Assembly (NCBI GenBank): GCA_910587025.1
Contig: CAJUKR010000026.1
Coordinates: 1 to 22,459, forward strand
DNA from: an uncultured Christensenellaceae bacterium
Lineage (GTDB): Bacteria; Bacillota; Clostridia; Christensenellales; Pumilibacteraceae
Direction: 5' to 3'
DNA length: 22,459 bases
The notes below the pieces were generated by a model. The model saw only the letters and a program-made list of their open reading frames with translations, ran no database searches and was not told the DNA's origin. Positions within the stretch are counted from its first letter, which is position 1. Each line of letters begins with the position of its first letter. Both the position numbers and the translations under genes were made by a program. Below are positions 1 to 8,275 of this stretch, piece by piece.

Positions 1-971
1 TCAGGTATTACGGTTATGACAATATCAAGCCGACATTCCTTAAATCTGCGGCATGTACGATGGGCGGACTGTCTGTACGCGATAAGCGCATTGCGGATGT
101 TAAGGATATTTTGTGCGGACTCGGCGCATACGAGATCATGACTTATTCGTTTGTGAACGAGAACTGCGGCGACTTGTTGCAATTGCCTGCGGACGACGCG
201 CGCAGAAATGTGATCAGACTGAAAAATCCGCTTAACGAAGATACTGCGGTAATGAGAACGCAGTTGACGCATAACATGCTTATGACGATCGCATTAAACA
301 AGTCGAGAGGCAATGAAAACTTCAGATTGTTTGAACTCGGTCGGGTATATATTCCGAACGGGGACGGAAAACTTCCGACGGAAAAGCATACTCTGTCGAT
401 CGGATTTGACGGAAGCGGAGAGGATTTCTACTCGATGAAAGACGCCGTATCTTCGGTGTTGGAATATTTCAAAGCGAATTATCGCATCGAGTACAGCAAA
501 CAGCCTTATCTTCATCCCGGCGTTTCTGCGGACGTTTTCGTCGAAGATCTGTTTGTCGGTTCTTTCGGGGAAGTGCATCCCACCGTTTGCGAAAAGTACG
601 GATTGTCGGGAAAAATATATGTCGCGGAGGTGGATGCGGAGGCGCTGCTCGATATCGAGAAAGCTGACGTAAAATATTCCGCTATTTCCAAGTTTCCGTG
701 CGTAAACAGGGATCTTGCCGTTATTGTAGCCGACGACTGCTTTGTCGGTGATATGATAAAAGCGATCAAATCGGCATGCGGTTCGGATTTGGAAAGCGTC
801 GAGTTGTTTGATGTCTATAAAGGCGAGCAGATCGAAATCGGGTACAAGAGTATTGCGTTCTCGCTGAAGTTCAGGTCGGTTGAGAAGACACTCGCAGAGT
901 CGGACATTCAGAAAATGATGGTAGCGTCTATCGACTGTCTCAAATCCGAGTTCGGCGCTCGACTCAGATAA
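1..971 (+). CDS. pheT: Phenylalanine--tRNA ligase beta subunit, C-terminal part (5' end outside window)
   Basis: Beta chain of the alpha2beta2 phenylalanyl-tRNA synthetase, which charges tRNA-Phe in the cytoplasm. The frame is open from the window edge (first full codon at base 3) and starts with RYYGYDNIKPTF, the typical end of the B5 domain. A catalytic-like, non-catalytic class II synthetase fold follows. The last ~95 residues, from SKFPCVNRDLAVIV to the end, form the ferredoxin-fold anticodon-binding domain (FDX-ACB). About 320 residues are visible, so more than half of a typical ~800-residue PheT lies upstream, presumably after pheS. The stop codon overlaps the next start by one base (TAATG), which implies co-transcription and translational coupling. 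The Met codon at base 60 is internal and is not the start. Identification is secure. Confidence 0.96.
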   Translation, partial: RYYGYDNIKPTFLKSAACTMGGLSVRDKRIADVKDILCGLGAYEIMTYSFVNENCGDLLQLPADDARRNVIRLKNPLNEDTAVMRTQLTHNMLMTIALNKSRGNENFRLFELGRVYIPNGDGKLPTEKHTLSIGFDGSGEDFYSMKDAVSSVLEYFKANYRIEYSKQPYLHPGVSADVFVEDLFVGSFGEVHPTVCEKYGLSGKIYVAEVDAEALLDIEKADVKYSAISKFPCVNRDLAVIVADDCFVGDMIKAIKSACGSDLESVELFDVYKGEQIEIGYKSIAFSLKFRSVEKTLAESDIQKMMVASIDCLKSEFGARLR

Positions 972-2908
972 TGGAAATTCTCGCTCCTGCCGGGAATATG
1001 GAAGCGCTCGAGTGCGCCGTCGCTTGCGGCGCGGACGCGGTATATCTCGGTGCAAAAGAATTCAATGCGCGCAGCAAGGCGGATAACTTTTCGGAAGAAC
1101 AGCTTCGCCTTGCTGTTTCTTATTGTCATGAAAGGGGCGTGAGAGTCTATCTGACGCTCAATACCCTCGTAAAGACGTTTGAATACGATGCGGCGATCGA
1201 GGTCGTGAAACAAGCGAATTCTGCGGGCGTGGACGCTGTTTTGGTGCAGGATCTCGGCTTGTATCTGAAACTCTCCGTATTGTATCCGGATATGTCGTTT
1301 CATACAAGCACACAGATGGGAGTGCATAATCTTCCGGGTGCGATCATGGCTGAAAAACTCGGTTTTGACAGGATAGTTCTTTCGCGCGAAACGCTTTTGC
1401 GGGATATCGAAGCGATCGAAAAAAATACTTCGGTGGAAACCGAACTGTTTGTTCACGGCGCGCATTGTGTATCGTTTTCGGGTAATTGCTATTTTTCGGC
1501 TATGGTGTCGGGGTATAGCGGCAATCGCGGTAAATGTCTGCAACTGTGTCGAAAAAAATATACGCTTTCCGACGGACGGAAAAATAAAACGGGCTATATG
1601 CTGTCCGCAAAAGATATTTGTTTGCTGTCTGAAACGGATAAATTGAAAAAACTCGGCGTCGATTCGCTGAAGATCGAGGGACGCCTGAAAAGTCCCGAAT
1701 ATGTCGGTACGGTCAGTGATGTATACAAGCGAGCCGTAACCGAAAAATCCGATCCGAGCAAAGATATGCCTGCGCTCGAAACTGTGTTTAATCGCGGGAA
1801 TTTTTCAAAAGCATATATAGCTGAGGATAAGCCGGATATAATATATCCGTTACAGCAGAACCATATCGGACATAGGTGCGGAAAAATAATCGGAAAAAGA
1901 GGGAACACTGTTTTTATCGGAGGGGGCTATAAGGCGATTCGCGGCGACGGCTATAAGATACTTCGAAACGGAAAGGAAGTCGGTAACGCCGTATGCGACG
2001 GGAATAAAATAATTTGCCGCGGCGATGTGCGGATCGGCGACGATTTGCATATGACGAAGAGCGCAACATTGGCGAATAATATATCTCAAAAAAGGCTTGA
2101 AGCTGGAAATTCGAAAAATCACAACAAAATATCGAAAATATCGAGAAAAAATACATGTACTATGTCTGACATAGTATCATTTCCGTATTCGCTTGACCCA
2201 GTATGCAAGATTGTTTTTGCGGATGAGAATTGCATCGGTGCGTGTGCGAATGCGGATCATATCATATTTTCTCCGTCCGTGTACTCGCGTAAAAATATAG
2301 ATGAGTTTGTAAGCCGTGTAAACAAGCCGGTGTTGCTCGATATGCCGATCGAAGCACGCGGTGCGGACGTCGATATTTTGAATGCTATTGTCGATGCGGA
2401 TATAGTCGACGGATATGTCGCAAACAATATATATGCGCTGGAAATGTGCCGTAAGAAAAAAATTCTGCTCGGCGCGGGCATGAATTCCATATCAAACGGA
2501 CTCGATTATCCGAAAATCATGTCGCCCGAGGCGGCGAAAGTCGAAAACAATGCGGTTATATACGCATACGGCAGAGTGCCGCTCATGAACCTGACGCATT
2601 GCCCCAAAAGGCAAATGGGATATCGTTGCGATAATTGTTCGGCTTGCGGGGAATTGACTTTGACAGATGAAAACGGCAATGTATTCGGTTTGAGACGAAA
2701 GAAAATCTCTTATTGCTATTTCGAATTGTTGAATTCAAAAATACAGAATCTGCTTCCGAAACTGACGGCATCGCACGACGGAAGAATATTGATAGACGTT
2801 CGAGGTCTCGATCCTCGCGCTGCAAAAAAAATCGCTGACGATCCGTATTCTGTTATGTTTAATGAAAAGACGGACACGTACGGACGTTACGGGAAAGGGG
2901 TAAAGTAA
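971..2908 (+). CDS. U32 family protein, RlhA-like (probable 23S rRNA cytidine hydroxylase)
   Basis: A 645-residue U32 family protein. It begins MEILAPAGNMEAL and has the fingerprint GADAVYLGAKEFNAR near residues 20-34. The U32 signature ELFVHGAHCVSFSGNC lies at about 158-173, followed by GNRGKCLQLC, giving conserved cysteines C166, C173, C189 and C193, the probable iron-sulfur ligands. A second cysteine group (THCPKRQMGYRCDNCSACG) lies near the C terminus. Length and two-part layout match RlhA/YdcP (about 650 residues, U32 plus DUF3656), which makes 5-hydroxycytidine in 23S rRNA. Older annotations call the family collagenase-like peptidases. The RlhA function is inferred from length and layout only; other U32 members act on tRNA or ubiquinone synthesis. 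The start overlaps the pheT stop, no Shine-Dalgarno is obvious, and mutS2 follows after 3 bases. Confidence 0.88.
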   Translation: MEILAPAGNMEALECAVACGADAVYLGAKEFNARSKADNFSEEQLRLAVSYCHERGVRVYLTLNTLVKTFEYDAAIEVVKQANSAGVDAVLVQDLGLYLKLSVLYPDMSFHTSTQMGVHNLPGAIMAEKLGFDRIVLSRETLLRDIEAIEKNTSVETELFVHGAHCVSFSGNCYFSAMVSGYSGNRGKCLQLCRKKYTLSDGRKNKTGYMLSAKDICLLSETDKLKKLGVDSLKIEGRLKSPEYVGTVSDVYKRAVTEKSDPSKDMPALETVFNRGNFSKAYIAEDKPDIIYPLQQNHIGHRCGKIIGKRGNTVFIGGGYKAIRGDGYKILRNGKEVGNAVCDGNKIICRGDVRIGDDLHMTKSATLANNISQKRLEAGNSKNHNKISKISRKNTCTMSDIVSFPYSLDPVCKIVFADENCIGACANADHIIFSPSVYSRKNIDEFVSRVNKPVLLDMPIEARGADVDILNAIVDADIVDGYVANNIYALEMCRKKKILLGAGMNSISNGLDYPKIMSPEAAKVENNAVIYAYGRVPLMNLTHCPKRQMGYRCDNCSACGELTLTDENGNVFGLRRKKISYCYFELLNSKIQNLLPKLTASHDGRILIDVRGLDPRAAKKIADDPYSVMFNEKTDTYGRYGKGVK

Positions 2909-2911
2909 TAA

Positions 2912-5284
2912 ATGAACGATCCTATAAAAACATTGGAGCTCGATGCGGTATTGTCGCGCGTCGCGTCTTATGCCGTGTCTGCATGCGGACGAAACAGAGT
3001 AAAAGGTCTGGTTCCGTCGTCCGATTTCGATGAGGTTGTTTCGTCTCTCGGGTATACGAAACAGGCGGTTATGTTATTGACTGAATACCGTTACGGCGGC
3101 ATAGACGCATTTGATGATATATCCGAGATACTCGAAAAAACGCGCGCGGGCGCGACTCTCGCTCCGTCGGAACTTCTTGCTGCGGCGAGCGTACTGAGAA
3201 GCGCGCGTTTGGCGAAATCTTCTCTCGAGCCTTTTCCCGAAGCCGTGGATAAAATCAAGGATATTGCGTTTCGGATATTCGCCGACAAAGCGCTCGAGAA
3301 CGATATTCGCCGTGATATAATTTCGGATACGGAGATCGGAGATACTGCGTCGGATACGCTTAAGGATATTCGCAACCGCCTTCGTCGCATGAAAACGAAA
3401 CTTATCGAACGGCTTACGTCGTTTACGAAAAGCAATACTTATTCCAAATATCTGCAGGATAACTTTTATACAATGCGCGCGGGAAGGTATGTGTTACCCG
3501 TAAAAAGCGAATGCAGGCAGAGCGTTCCGGGATTGTTGCACGATCAGTCCGCTACGGGATCGACGGTCTATATCGAACCGTTCGACGTCGTGTCGATGAA
3601 CAACGATATAGTTCGTCTCGAAGGGGACGAGCAACGGGAAATCGAGCGCATATTGCAGGTATTTTCTTCGCGCGTTGCGGAGCAGGCGGACAATCTTACC
3701 GATGCGCTCGAGCGTTTGACTTTTCTCGATACTGTATTCGCGCTTGCGGGTTATGCGGTGTCTGTGGACGGTATCGTTCCCAAACTGAATTTCGCGGGTG
3801 AAGTAAAACTTGTGCGGGCGAGACATCCGTTGATAGATTCTTCGCGCGTCGTTCCGATAGACATTTCGCTCGGTGACGACGGAAAAAATATTTTGCTTAT
3901 ATCCGGACCGAATACCGGCGGAAAAACCGTGTCGCTCAAGACCGTCGGGCTTTTTTCGTATATGCTTGCGGTAGGATTGCCGGTACCGTGCGCCGAAGGC
4001 AGCGTAATGGCTGTGTTTGATAGGATATTTTGCGATATCGGCGACGATCAGGATATAAGTATGAACTTATCGACTTTCTCGTCGCATATAAAAAATCTCA
4101 AAGAGATCACGGAATCCTTTACGAACGAAAGCCTTATACTTCTTGACGAAATAGGAAGCTGTACCGCGCCCGACGAAGGGGCTGCGATCGCAGTCGGCGT
4201 AATGGAATATATTGCCGTTACGAATGCGAAAGCCATAATTACGACGCACTATCCGCAGCTTAAAGAATACGCAATGTCAAGCCAAAAGATACTGAATGCC
4301 GGAATGCAGTTCGACGCGGTCACACTCAAGCCGACATATAAAATACTTATGGGGTATCCGGGCACGAGCAATGCGGTGGAAACGGCGATCGCGCTCGGTT
4401 TGTCCAAGCAGATAACGGATACGGCAAAGAATGTGCTCGGCGGTGATAAAGCCGACAATTACGAGTATATTCTCAAGCAGGCGTTTATGGTCAAGTCAAA
4501 GGCAGACAGCGAACTTGCGGCTGCCGAAGAAGCGAGACTTGCCGCGGAGTCGAAGCTCGAAAAGATCTCTGCGGACGAACGAAAAATCGCGGAATCGCTC
4601 AACCGCATAAACGCCAATGCGAAAGCGGAGACCAAAAAACTTGTTATGCGGACCGCCGAAAAGGCGAATGAGATCCTCGAGGAAATCAAACGGGAATTGA
4701 AAGAAGCCGACGAACGCGCATTGCTCAAGGCGAAAAAAGATTACAAGCGTCTCGAAGCGCTTTCGTATTCGAACGGCGAAGAGTTTTCCAGCGTGCTTTA
4801 CGAGGAACCTTCCGCGAGAGATGTTGTCGTCGGGGCAAAAGTCGTGATACGTTCGTTCGGTCTCGAGGGTAAAATAACGAAAATAAAGAAAGAGAAGAAA
4901 CAGGCGGAAGTGGATTGTGCCGGCAAATCCATTACCGTGTCTTTGTCCGATCTCGCGAGACCGATAGAGTTTGCGCGAAAAAGTAATACTTCCGTTTACA
5001 AACCTTCTGCGCCGACCGAGATTAAACCGCTGGAAAGCGAAATCAATGTTATCGGAATGACCGTTGCCGACGCATGGGACGAAATCGAGCCTCTTCTCGA
5101 TAATGCGGGACGCGTGAATATGTCTTCGCTCAGGATAGTTCACGGCAAAGGCACTGGAGCGCTCGGCAAAGGCATTCAATCTTATCTTCGCTCGCATCCC
5201 GCCGTAAAGTCTTTCAGATACGGCAGATACGGAGAGGGCGATAACGGCGTTACGCTTGTTGAATTGAAGAAAAGTGTCGAATAA
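2912..5284 (+). CDS. mutS2: Endonuclease MutS2 (MutS family ATPase with Smr domain)
   Basis: A 790-residue MutS2, the paralogue of MutS that lacks the mismatch-recognition domain. In Firmicutes it acts on recombination intermediates and, in Bacillus, in rescue of collided ribosomes. Order: N-terminal core and clamp helices (1-~300); ATPase with Walker A GPNTGGKT (332-339), STFSSHIKNL, Walker B LILLDEIG (D412, E413) and TTHYPQLK; a long charged coiled coil (~500-625); a KOW-like segment (VVVGAKVVIRSFG); and a C-terminal Smr domain with HGKGTG at 744-749. Two local departures are visible: the usual GTDPxEG after Walker B reads CTAPDEG, and the usual LDLRG at the Smr start reads INVIG (from 711). 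It follows the U32 gene by three bases, so these two genes and pheT look like one operon. Confidence 0.96.
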   Translation: MNDPIKTLELDAVLSRVASYAVSACGRNRVKGLVPSSDFDEVVSSLGYTKQAVMLLTEYRYGGIDAFDDISEILEKTRAGATLAPSELLAAASVLRSARLAKSSLEPFPEAVDKIKDIAFRIFADKALENDIRRDIISDTEIGDTASDTLKDIRNRLRRMKTKLIERLTSFTKSNTYSKYLQDNFYTMRAGRYVLPVKSECRQSVPGLLHDQSATGSTVYIEPFDVVSMNNDIVRLEGDEQREIERILQVFSSRVAEQADNLTDALERLTFLDTVFALAGYAVSVDGIVPKLNFAGEVKLVRARHPLIDSSRVVPIDISLGDDGKNILLISGPNTGGKTVSLKTVGLFSYMLAVGLPVPCAEGSVMAVFDRIFCDIGDDQDISMNLSTFSSHIKNLKEITESFTNESLILLDEIGSCTAPDEGAAIAVGVMEYIAVTNAKAIITTHYPQLKEYAMSSQKILNAGMQFDAVTLKPTYKILMGYPGTSNAVETAIALGLSKQITDTAKNVLGGDKADNYEYILKQAFMVKSKADSELAAAEEARLAAESKLEKISADERKIAESLNRINANAKAETKKLVMRTAEKANEILEEIKRELKEADERALLKAKKDYKRLEALSYSNGEEFSSVLYEEPSARDVVVGAKVVIRSFGLEGKITKIKKEKKQAEVDCAGKSITVSLSDLARPIEFARKSNTSVYKPSAPTEIKPLESEINVIGMTVADAWDEIEPLLDNAGRVNMSSLRIVHGKGTGALGKGIQSYLRSHPAVKSFRYGRYGEGDNGVTLVELKKSVE

Positions 5285-5295
5285 TGTAGATTTTT

Positions 5296-5330
5296 AACGA
5301 AAATTATCGTTTTGAAAAATTTTTTAACAA
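5296..5330 (+). terminator. Possible weak terminator after mutS2
   Basis: A short hairpin, AACGA (5296-5300) pairing with TCGTT (5307-5311), is followed by a few Ts and then an A/T-rich AAAAATTTTT palindrome. The stem is only 5 bp, so termination would be weak. It lies between the mutS2 stop and the next promoter. Confidence 0.35.
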
Positions 5331-5334
5331 ATTG

Positions 5335-5363
5335 TTGACTCTCCCGGAAAATTATGGTAATAT
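5335..5363 (+). promoter_or_regulatory. Sigma-A type promoter for the Spo0A-C domain gene
   Basis: TTGACT (5335-5340) and TAATAT (5358-5363) are separated by 17 bp. A Shine-Dalgarno (AAGGAG, 5421-5426) follows about 60 bases later, ahead of the ATG at 5433, so the transcript has a normal leader. Confidence 0.65.
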
Positions 5364-5432
5364 GCTTATACGTAAATTTTATGTGCGCATGAGATTATAA
5401 ATTTGCATGTTGTTGTACAGAAGGAGAGCAAA

Positions 5433-5786
5433 ATGACTGAAGAGAAAGAAAACAAAATCAGACACGAACTCGGACGTTGTCTGTTGGGAATGGGCGTTTA
5501 TCCGAATGTAGTCGGATATTACAATTTGATATGTTCGGTTATATATGTCGTCGATTGCGGTAATTCGTATACCTCGGCTTGCTCGGCATATGCGTATGTC
5601 GGAGGACAGACGGGCAAAAGTTCCGCATCCGTAGAACGTTCTATAAGAACGGTTATCGCCAAGTGCGAAAATACTCACACTCTCGAAAAACTCAATGATT
5701 TTTTCGGGTATGAAGTTTACAATAATTATACATTGAGTGCGTCGGAACTTATCAGCTTGTTTGCGGAAAAGTATATTAACGATTAG
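5433..5786 (+). CDS. Stand-alone Spo0A C-terminal (DNA-binding effector) domain protein
   Basis: A 117-residue protein that aligns along its whole length with the DNA-binding domain of the sporulation regulator Spo0A. It shares the first helix pattern (LLGMGVYPNVVGYYNL versus Spo0A IHEIGVPAHIKGYLYL), the recognition helix (SASVERSIRTVI versus TASRVERAIRHAI) and the tail (DFFGYEVYNNYTLSASELISLFAEKY versus the SLFGYTV...SEFIAMVADKL pattern). There is no receiver domain and no phosphorylatable aspartate. The ATG at 5433 is preferred because AAGGAG precedes it by 6 bases; the upstream ATG at 5403 has no such site. It has its own promoter and no clear terminator before the thrS T-box promoter. It is probably a small DNA-binding regulator that recognises 0A-box-like sites; its targets are unknown. 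Confidence 0.85.
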   Translation: MTEEKENKIRHELGRCLLGMGVYPNVVGYYNLICSVIYVVDCGNSYTSACSAYAYVGGQTGKSSASVERSIRTVIAKCENTHTLEKLNDFFGYEVYNNYTLSASELISLFAEKYIND

Positions 5787-5834
5787 GTTTCTGCGAGCTG
5801 TAAATAATTATTGTCGTACATACGCAAAAAACGC

Positions 5835-5863
5835 TTGACTTTGCGGAAGTATTGCGGTATTAT
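5835..5863 (+). promoter_or_regulatory. Promoter of the thrS T-box transcript
   Basis: TTGACT (5835-5840) and TATTAT (5858-5863) are separated by 17 bp, directly upstream of the T-box leader. The predicted transcript start is near 5870. Confidence 0.7.
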
Positions 5864-5869
5864 AAAACA

Positions 5870-6097
5870 ACAAAATTGAATTTTCGATGTGTTCGGACAA
5901 GTAGGATCGGATAATTATACGAATAAGAGAGCGTTTTCGCGGCTGAAAGAAACGCGCGTATAACCGAAACGAAACCACCGAATGCGAAAGCTTGCGGAAG
6001 CATATCCGATAAACCAGGCCGCGTACTTTGCGGTGAATAAGGGTGGAACCACGGTTTGACAGATCGTCCTTGAACATTAAGTTCGGGGACTTTTTTT
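5870..6097 (+). promoter_or_regulatory. T-box riboswitch leader, threonine specific (specifier ACC)
   Basis: A tRNA-sensing leader that allows readthrough into thrS when uncharged tRNA-Thr binds. Stem I base pairs TTCGG (near 5892) with CCGAA (5978-5982). The AGTA of the loop-E motif (in CAAGTAGG, about 5900) lies opposite the specifier loop AACGAAACCA, whose ACC triplet at 5974-5976 is a threonine codon followed by A. The distal arm has AGAGAGCG and GGCTGAAAG (5941-5949). The T-box itself is GGGTGGAACCACG (6041-6053). The terminator is GTCCTTGAAC (6066-6075) pairing with GTTCGGGGAC (6081-6090), followed by seven Ts. Everything agrees with threonine control of thrS; only exact pairing boundaries are inferred. 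This fills most of the 359-base gap between genes. Confidence 0.95.
6066..6097 (+). terminator. Conditional intrinsic terminator of the thrS T-box
   Basis: A 10-bp stem with two G-U pairs, a 5-base ATTAA loop and a T7 tract. It is the alternative to the antiterminator that contains the T-box sequence. Confidence 0.92.
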
Positions 6098-6145
6098 CGG
6101 GTATGTGAATCAATTTGTGTTTCAGTAATATTATCGGAGGACGAT

Positions 6146-8089
6146 ATGATTAAAATTACGCTTAAAGACGGTTCTGTTATCGAAACGGAACAGGGGACGA
6201 CTGTACTTGACGTCGCAAAACAGATCAGCGAGGGGCTTGCGCGCGTCGCGTTGATTGCGAGAGTGAACGACAAACTTGTCGATCTCACCTCTGCGCTCGA
6301 TTGCGACTGTACTTTGGAGATCCTTACGTTTAAGGACGAAGAGGGCAAAACCGCTTATAGGCATACTTGCTCGCATATACTCGCGCAAGCGGTAAAAAAT
6401 CTTTATCCCGAAGCAAAACTTGCTATCGGTCCGGCGATAAAAACGGGATTTTATTATGATTTCGATTTGCCTTCTCCGATTACGATCGACGATCTTGCGA
6501 AGATCGAAAAGGAAATGGAGTCGATCGTAAAGGCCGATTTTCCCATAGTTCGTTCCGTCGTCAGCCGCAAACAGGCGGTAACAAAGATGCGCGGTTTCGA
6601 CGAGATATATAAACTTCAGCTTATAGAGGATCTTCCTCGCGGCTCGGAGATTTCTATGTATTCTCAGGGGAATTTCGTCGACCTTTGCGCGGGACCTCAT
6701 CTCGTCAGCACGGGCAAGGTCAAATGTTTCAAGCTGACGCAGATAACGGGCGCGTACTGGAAGGGCGACGAAAAGAATAAAATGCTCACCCGTATTTACG
6801 GAACGGCTTTTGACAAGAAGTCCGAACTTACCGAATATCTCGAAGCGCTCGAAGAAGCGAAAAAAAGAGATCATAATAAGATCGGTCGGGAACTCGGAAT
6901 ATTCATGACGGACGAGTTGGTAGGACAGGGGTTGCCGCTTTTCATGCCTAAGGGCGCGAAGATCATGCAGATACTTCAGCGTTTCGTGGAAGACGAGGAA
7001 GAACGCCGCGGCTATATGCCTACAAAGACTCCGCTTATGGCAAAGAGCGATCTTTATAAGGTTTCGGGGCATTGGGATCACTATAAGGACGGTATGTTTG
7101 TGCTCGGCGACGAAGCTATGGATGACGAAGTCATGGCGCTTCGTCCCATGACGTGCCCGTTCCAGTATCTTATTTATAAGAACGGTATAAAGAGTTATCG
7201 CGACCTGCCTTGCCGTTACACCGAAACGTCTACGCTTTTCAGAAACGAAAACAGCGGCGAAATGCACGGGCTTACTCGCGTGCGTCAGTTTACGCTTTCC
7301 GATGCGCATATCATGTGTACTCCGGAGCAGGTGGAAAGCGAATTCAAAAACGTATTGGATCTGATATTGTATATCGAAGATTGTCTCGGCATTCGGGGCG
7401 AGATATCGTATCGTTTCTCTAAGTGGGATCCCAAAAAGAAATCGAAGTATATCAACAATCCTCAGGGATGGAACGATACTCAGGCGCTTATGAAGCGCAT
7501 TCTCGACGACCTCGGGCTTGATTACGTCGAAGCGGACGGCGAGGCGGCTTTTTACGGCCCCAAGCTCGATCTTCAGGCGCGCAATGTGTGGGGGAAAGAG
7601 GATACGATTATTACCATACAGATAGACTTCGGTCTCGCCGAACGTTTCGATATGACCTATATCGACGAGAACGGCGCGAAAAAGCGTCCCATGATAATAC
7701 ACCGTTCGTCGATAGGCAGCTATGAACGCACTCTTGCCATGCTTATAGAAAAGTACGCCGGGGCATTCCCGCTTTGGGTCGCGCCTGTTCAGGCAAAAGT
7801 CATGGCGCTCACGGACAGAACGTCTGCCAAAGCTGTGGAGACTGCGGATAAACTGAAAAAGCTCGGTATTCGCGCGGAAGCGGATATACGTAACGAGAAA
7901 ATAGGTTTCAAGATCAGAGAAGCGCAGCTCGAAAAAATTCCTTATATGCTCATCATAGGCGATAAGGAAGCCGAATCCGGAGTCGTATCGGTGCGCGCGA
8001 GAAAAGCCGGCGATCTCGGACAGATGAGCTTTGAACAGTTCTTTGACAGGGTCAAGAAAGAAATCGAAACATTTTCTTTGGAAAACTGA
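6146..8089 (+). CDS. thrS: Threonine--tRNA ligase
   Basis: A 647-residue class II synthetase that charges tRNA-Thr. Domains: N-terminal TGS (1-~62); editing domain with HTCSH (73-77) and DLCAGPH (179-185), the zinc-like HxxxH and Cys/His pair used to clear Ser-tRNA-Thr; catalytic core with RPMTCP (333-338), motif 2 around TLFRNENSGEMHGLTRVRQF, and the motif 3 region HRSSIGSYER; C-terminal anticodon-binding domain from PLWVAPVQAKVMAL. The zinc ligands are Cys337, the His of GEMHG and the His of MIIHRS. The catalytic loop reads RPMTCPFQY where E. coli has RPMNCPHH, a variant I believe is common in clostridial enzymes. GGAGG lies 5 bases before the ATG. The preceding T-box controls it. No terminator is visible before the infC promoter. 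Confidence 0.98.
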   Translation: MIKITLKDGSVIETEQGTTVLDVAKQISEGLARVALIARVNDKLVDLTSALDCDCTLEILTFKDEEGKTAYRHTCSHILAQAVKNLYPEAKLAIGPAIKTGFYYDFDLPSPITIDDLAKIEKEMESIVKADFPIVRSVVSRKQAVTKMRGFDEIYKLQLIEDLPRGSEISMYSQGNFVDLCAGPHLVSTGKVKCFKLTQITGAYWKGDEKNKMLTRIYGTAFDKKSELTEYLEALEEAKKRDHNKIGRELGIFMTDELVGQGLPLFMPKGAKIMQILQRFVEDEEERRGYMPTKTPLMAKSDLYKVSGHWDHYKDGMFVLGDEAMDDEVMALRPMTCPFQYLIYKNGIKSYRDLPCRYTETSTLFRNENSGEMHGLTRVRQFTLSDAHIMCTPEQVESEFKNVLDLILYIEDCLGIRGEISYRFSKWDPKKKSKYINNPQGWNDTQALMKRILDDLGLDYVEADGEAAFYGPKLDLQARNVWGKEDTIITIQIDFGLAERFDMTYIDENGAKKRPMIIHRSSIGSYERTLAMLIEKYAGAFPLWVAPVQAKVMALTDRTSAKAVETADKLKKLGIRAEADIRNEKIGFKIREAQLEKIPYMLIIGDKEAESGVVSVRARKAGDLGQMSFEQFFDRVKKEIETFSLEN

Positions 8090-8109
8090 GGAAAACTTAT
8101 CGAAATCGG

Positions 8110-8139
8110 TTGACAAATACGTAGCTGTTGACATATAAT
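8110..8139 (+). promoter_or_regulatory. Promoter of the infC-rpmI-rplT operon
   Basis: TTGACA (8110-8115) and TATAAT (8134-8139) are both perfect consensus boxes, separated by 18 bp. A second TTGACA at 8128-8133 abuts the -10 and is too close to act as its -35. The transcript should begin near 8146. Confidence 0.85.
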
Positions 8140-8145
8140 ATTCGT

Positions 8146-8260
8146 GTTGAAAGTAGATTTTATCTCACCGCTCGGGTTCGTTCCCGAGAGCGGTAACGCC
8201 TATTGTTATATAAAGTAATTTATATGAGCGTGAAATCTGGTTTCGCGCTCATTATTTTTT
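8146..8260 (+). promoter_or_regulatory. infC leader with attenuator (L20-leader type)
   Basis: About 115 bases of untranslated leader hold three hairpins. The first is ACCG/CTCGGG (8167-8176) pairing with CCCGAG/CGGT (8183-8194), with a 2-base AG bulge. The second is ATATAAA (8208-8214) pairing with TTTATAT (8219-8225). The third is a terminator directly before the infC Shine-Dalgarno. In Bacillus, ribosomal protein L20 binds the infC leader and promotes termination, shutting down its own operon. Position and layout fit this class; L20 binding is inferred, and the leader is shorter than the Bacillus one. Confidence 0.8.
8226..8260 (+). terminator. Attenuator terminator in the infC leader
   Basis: GAGCGTGAAA (8226-8235) pairs with TTTCGCGCTC (8241-8250), giving 10 bp with one G-U and a TCTGG loop. 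It is followed by ATTATTTTTT. The T tract ends at the base before the ATGGAGG that carries the infC ribosome-binding site. Confidence 0.88.
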
Positions 8261-8275
8261 ATGGAGGATACGACT

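Noticed and set aside
5275..5281. TGTCGAA, a perfect 0A-box core, upstream of the Spo0A-domain gene
   Set aside because: It is the last Val-Glu codons of mutS2 with flanking bases, and GTCGAA is frequent in coding sequence throughout this window. It is also 54 bases from the -35.
6131..8134. A 667-residue open frame on the minus strand opposite thrS
   Set aside because: It lies wholly antisense to a clear ThrRS, has no family-like motifs or ribosome-binding site, and reflects the codon pattern of thrS.
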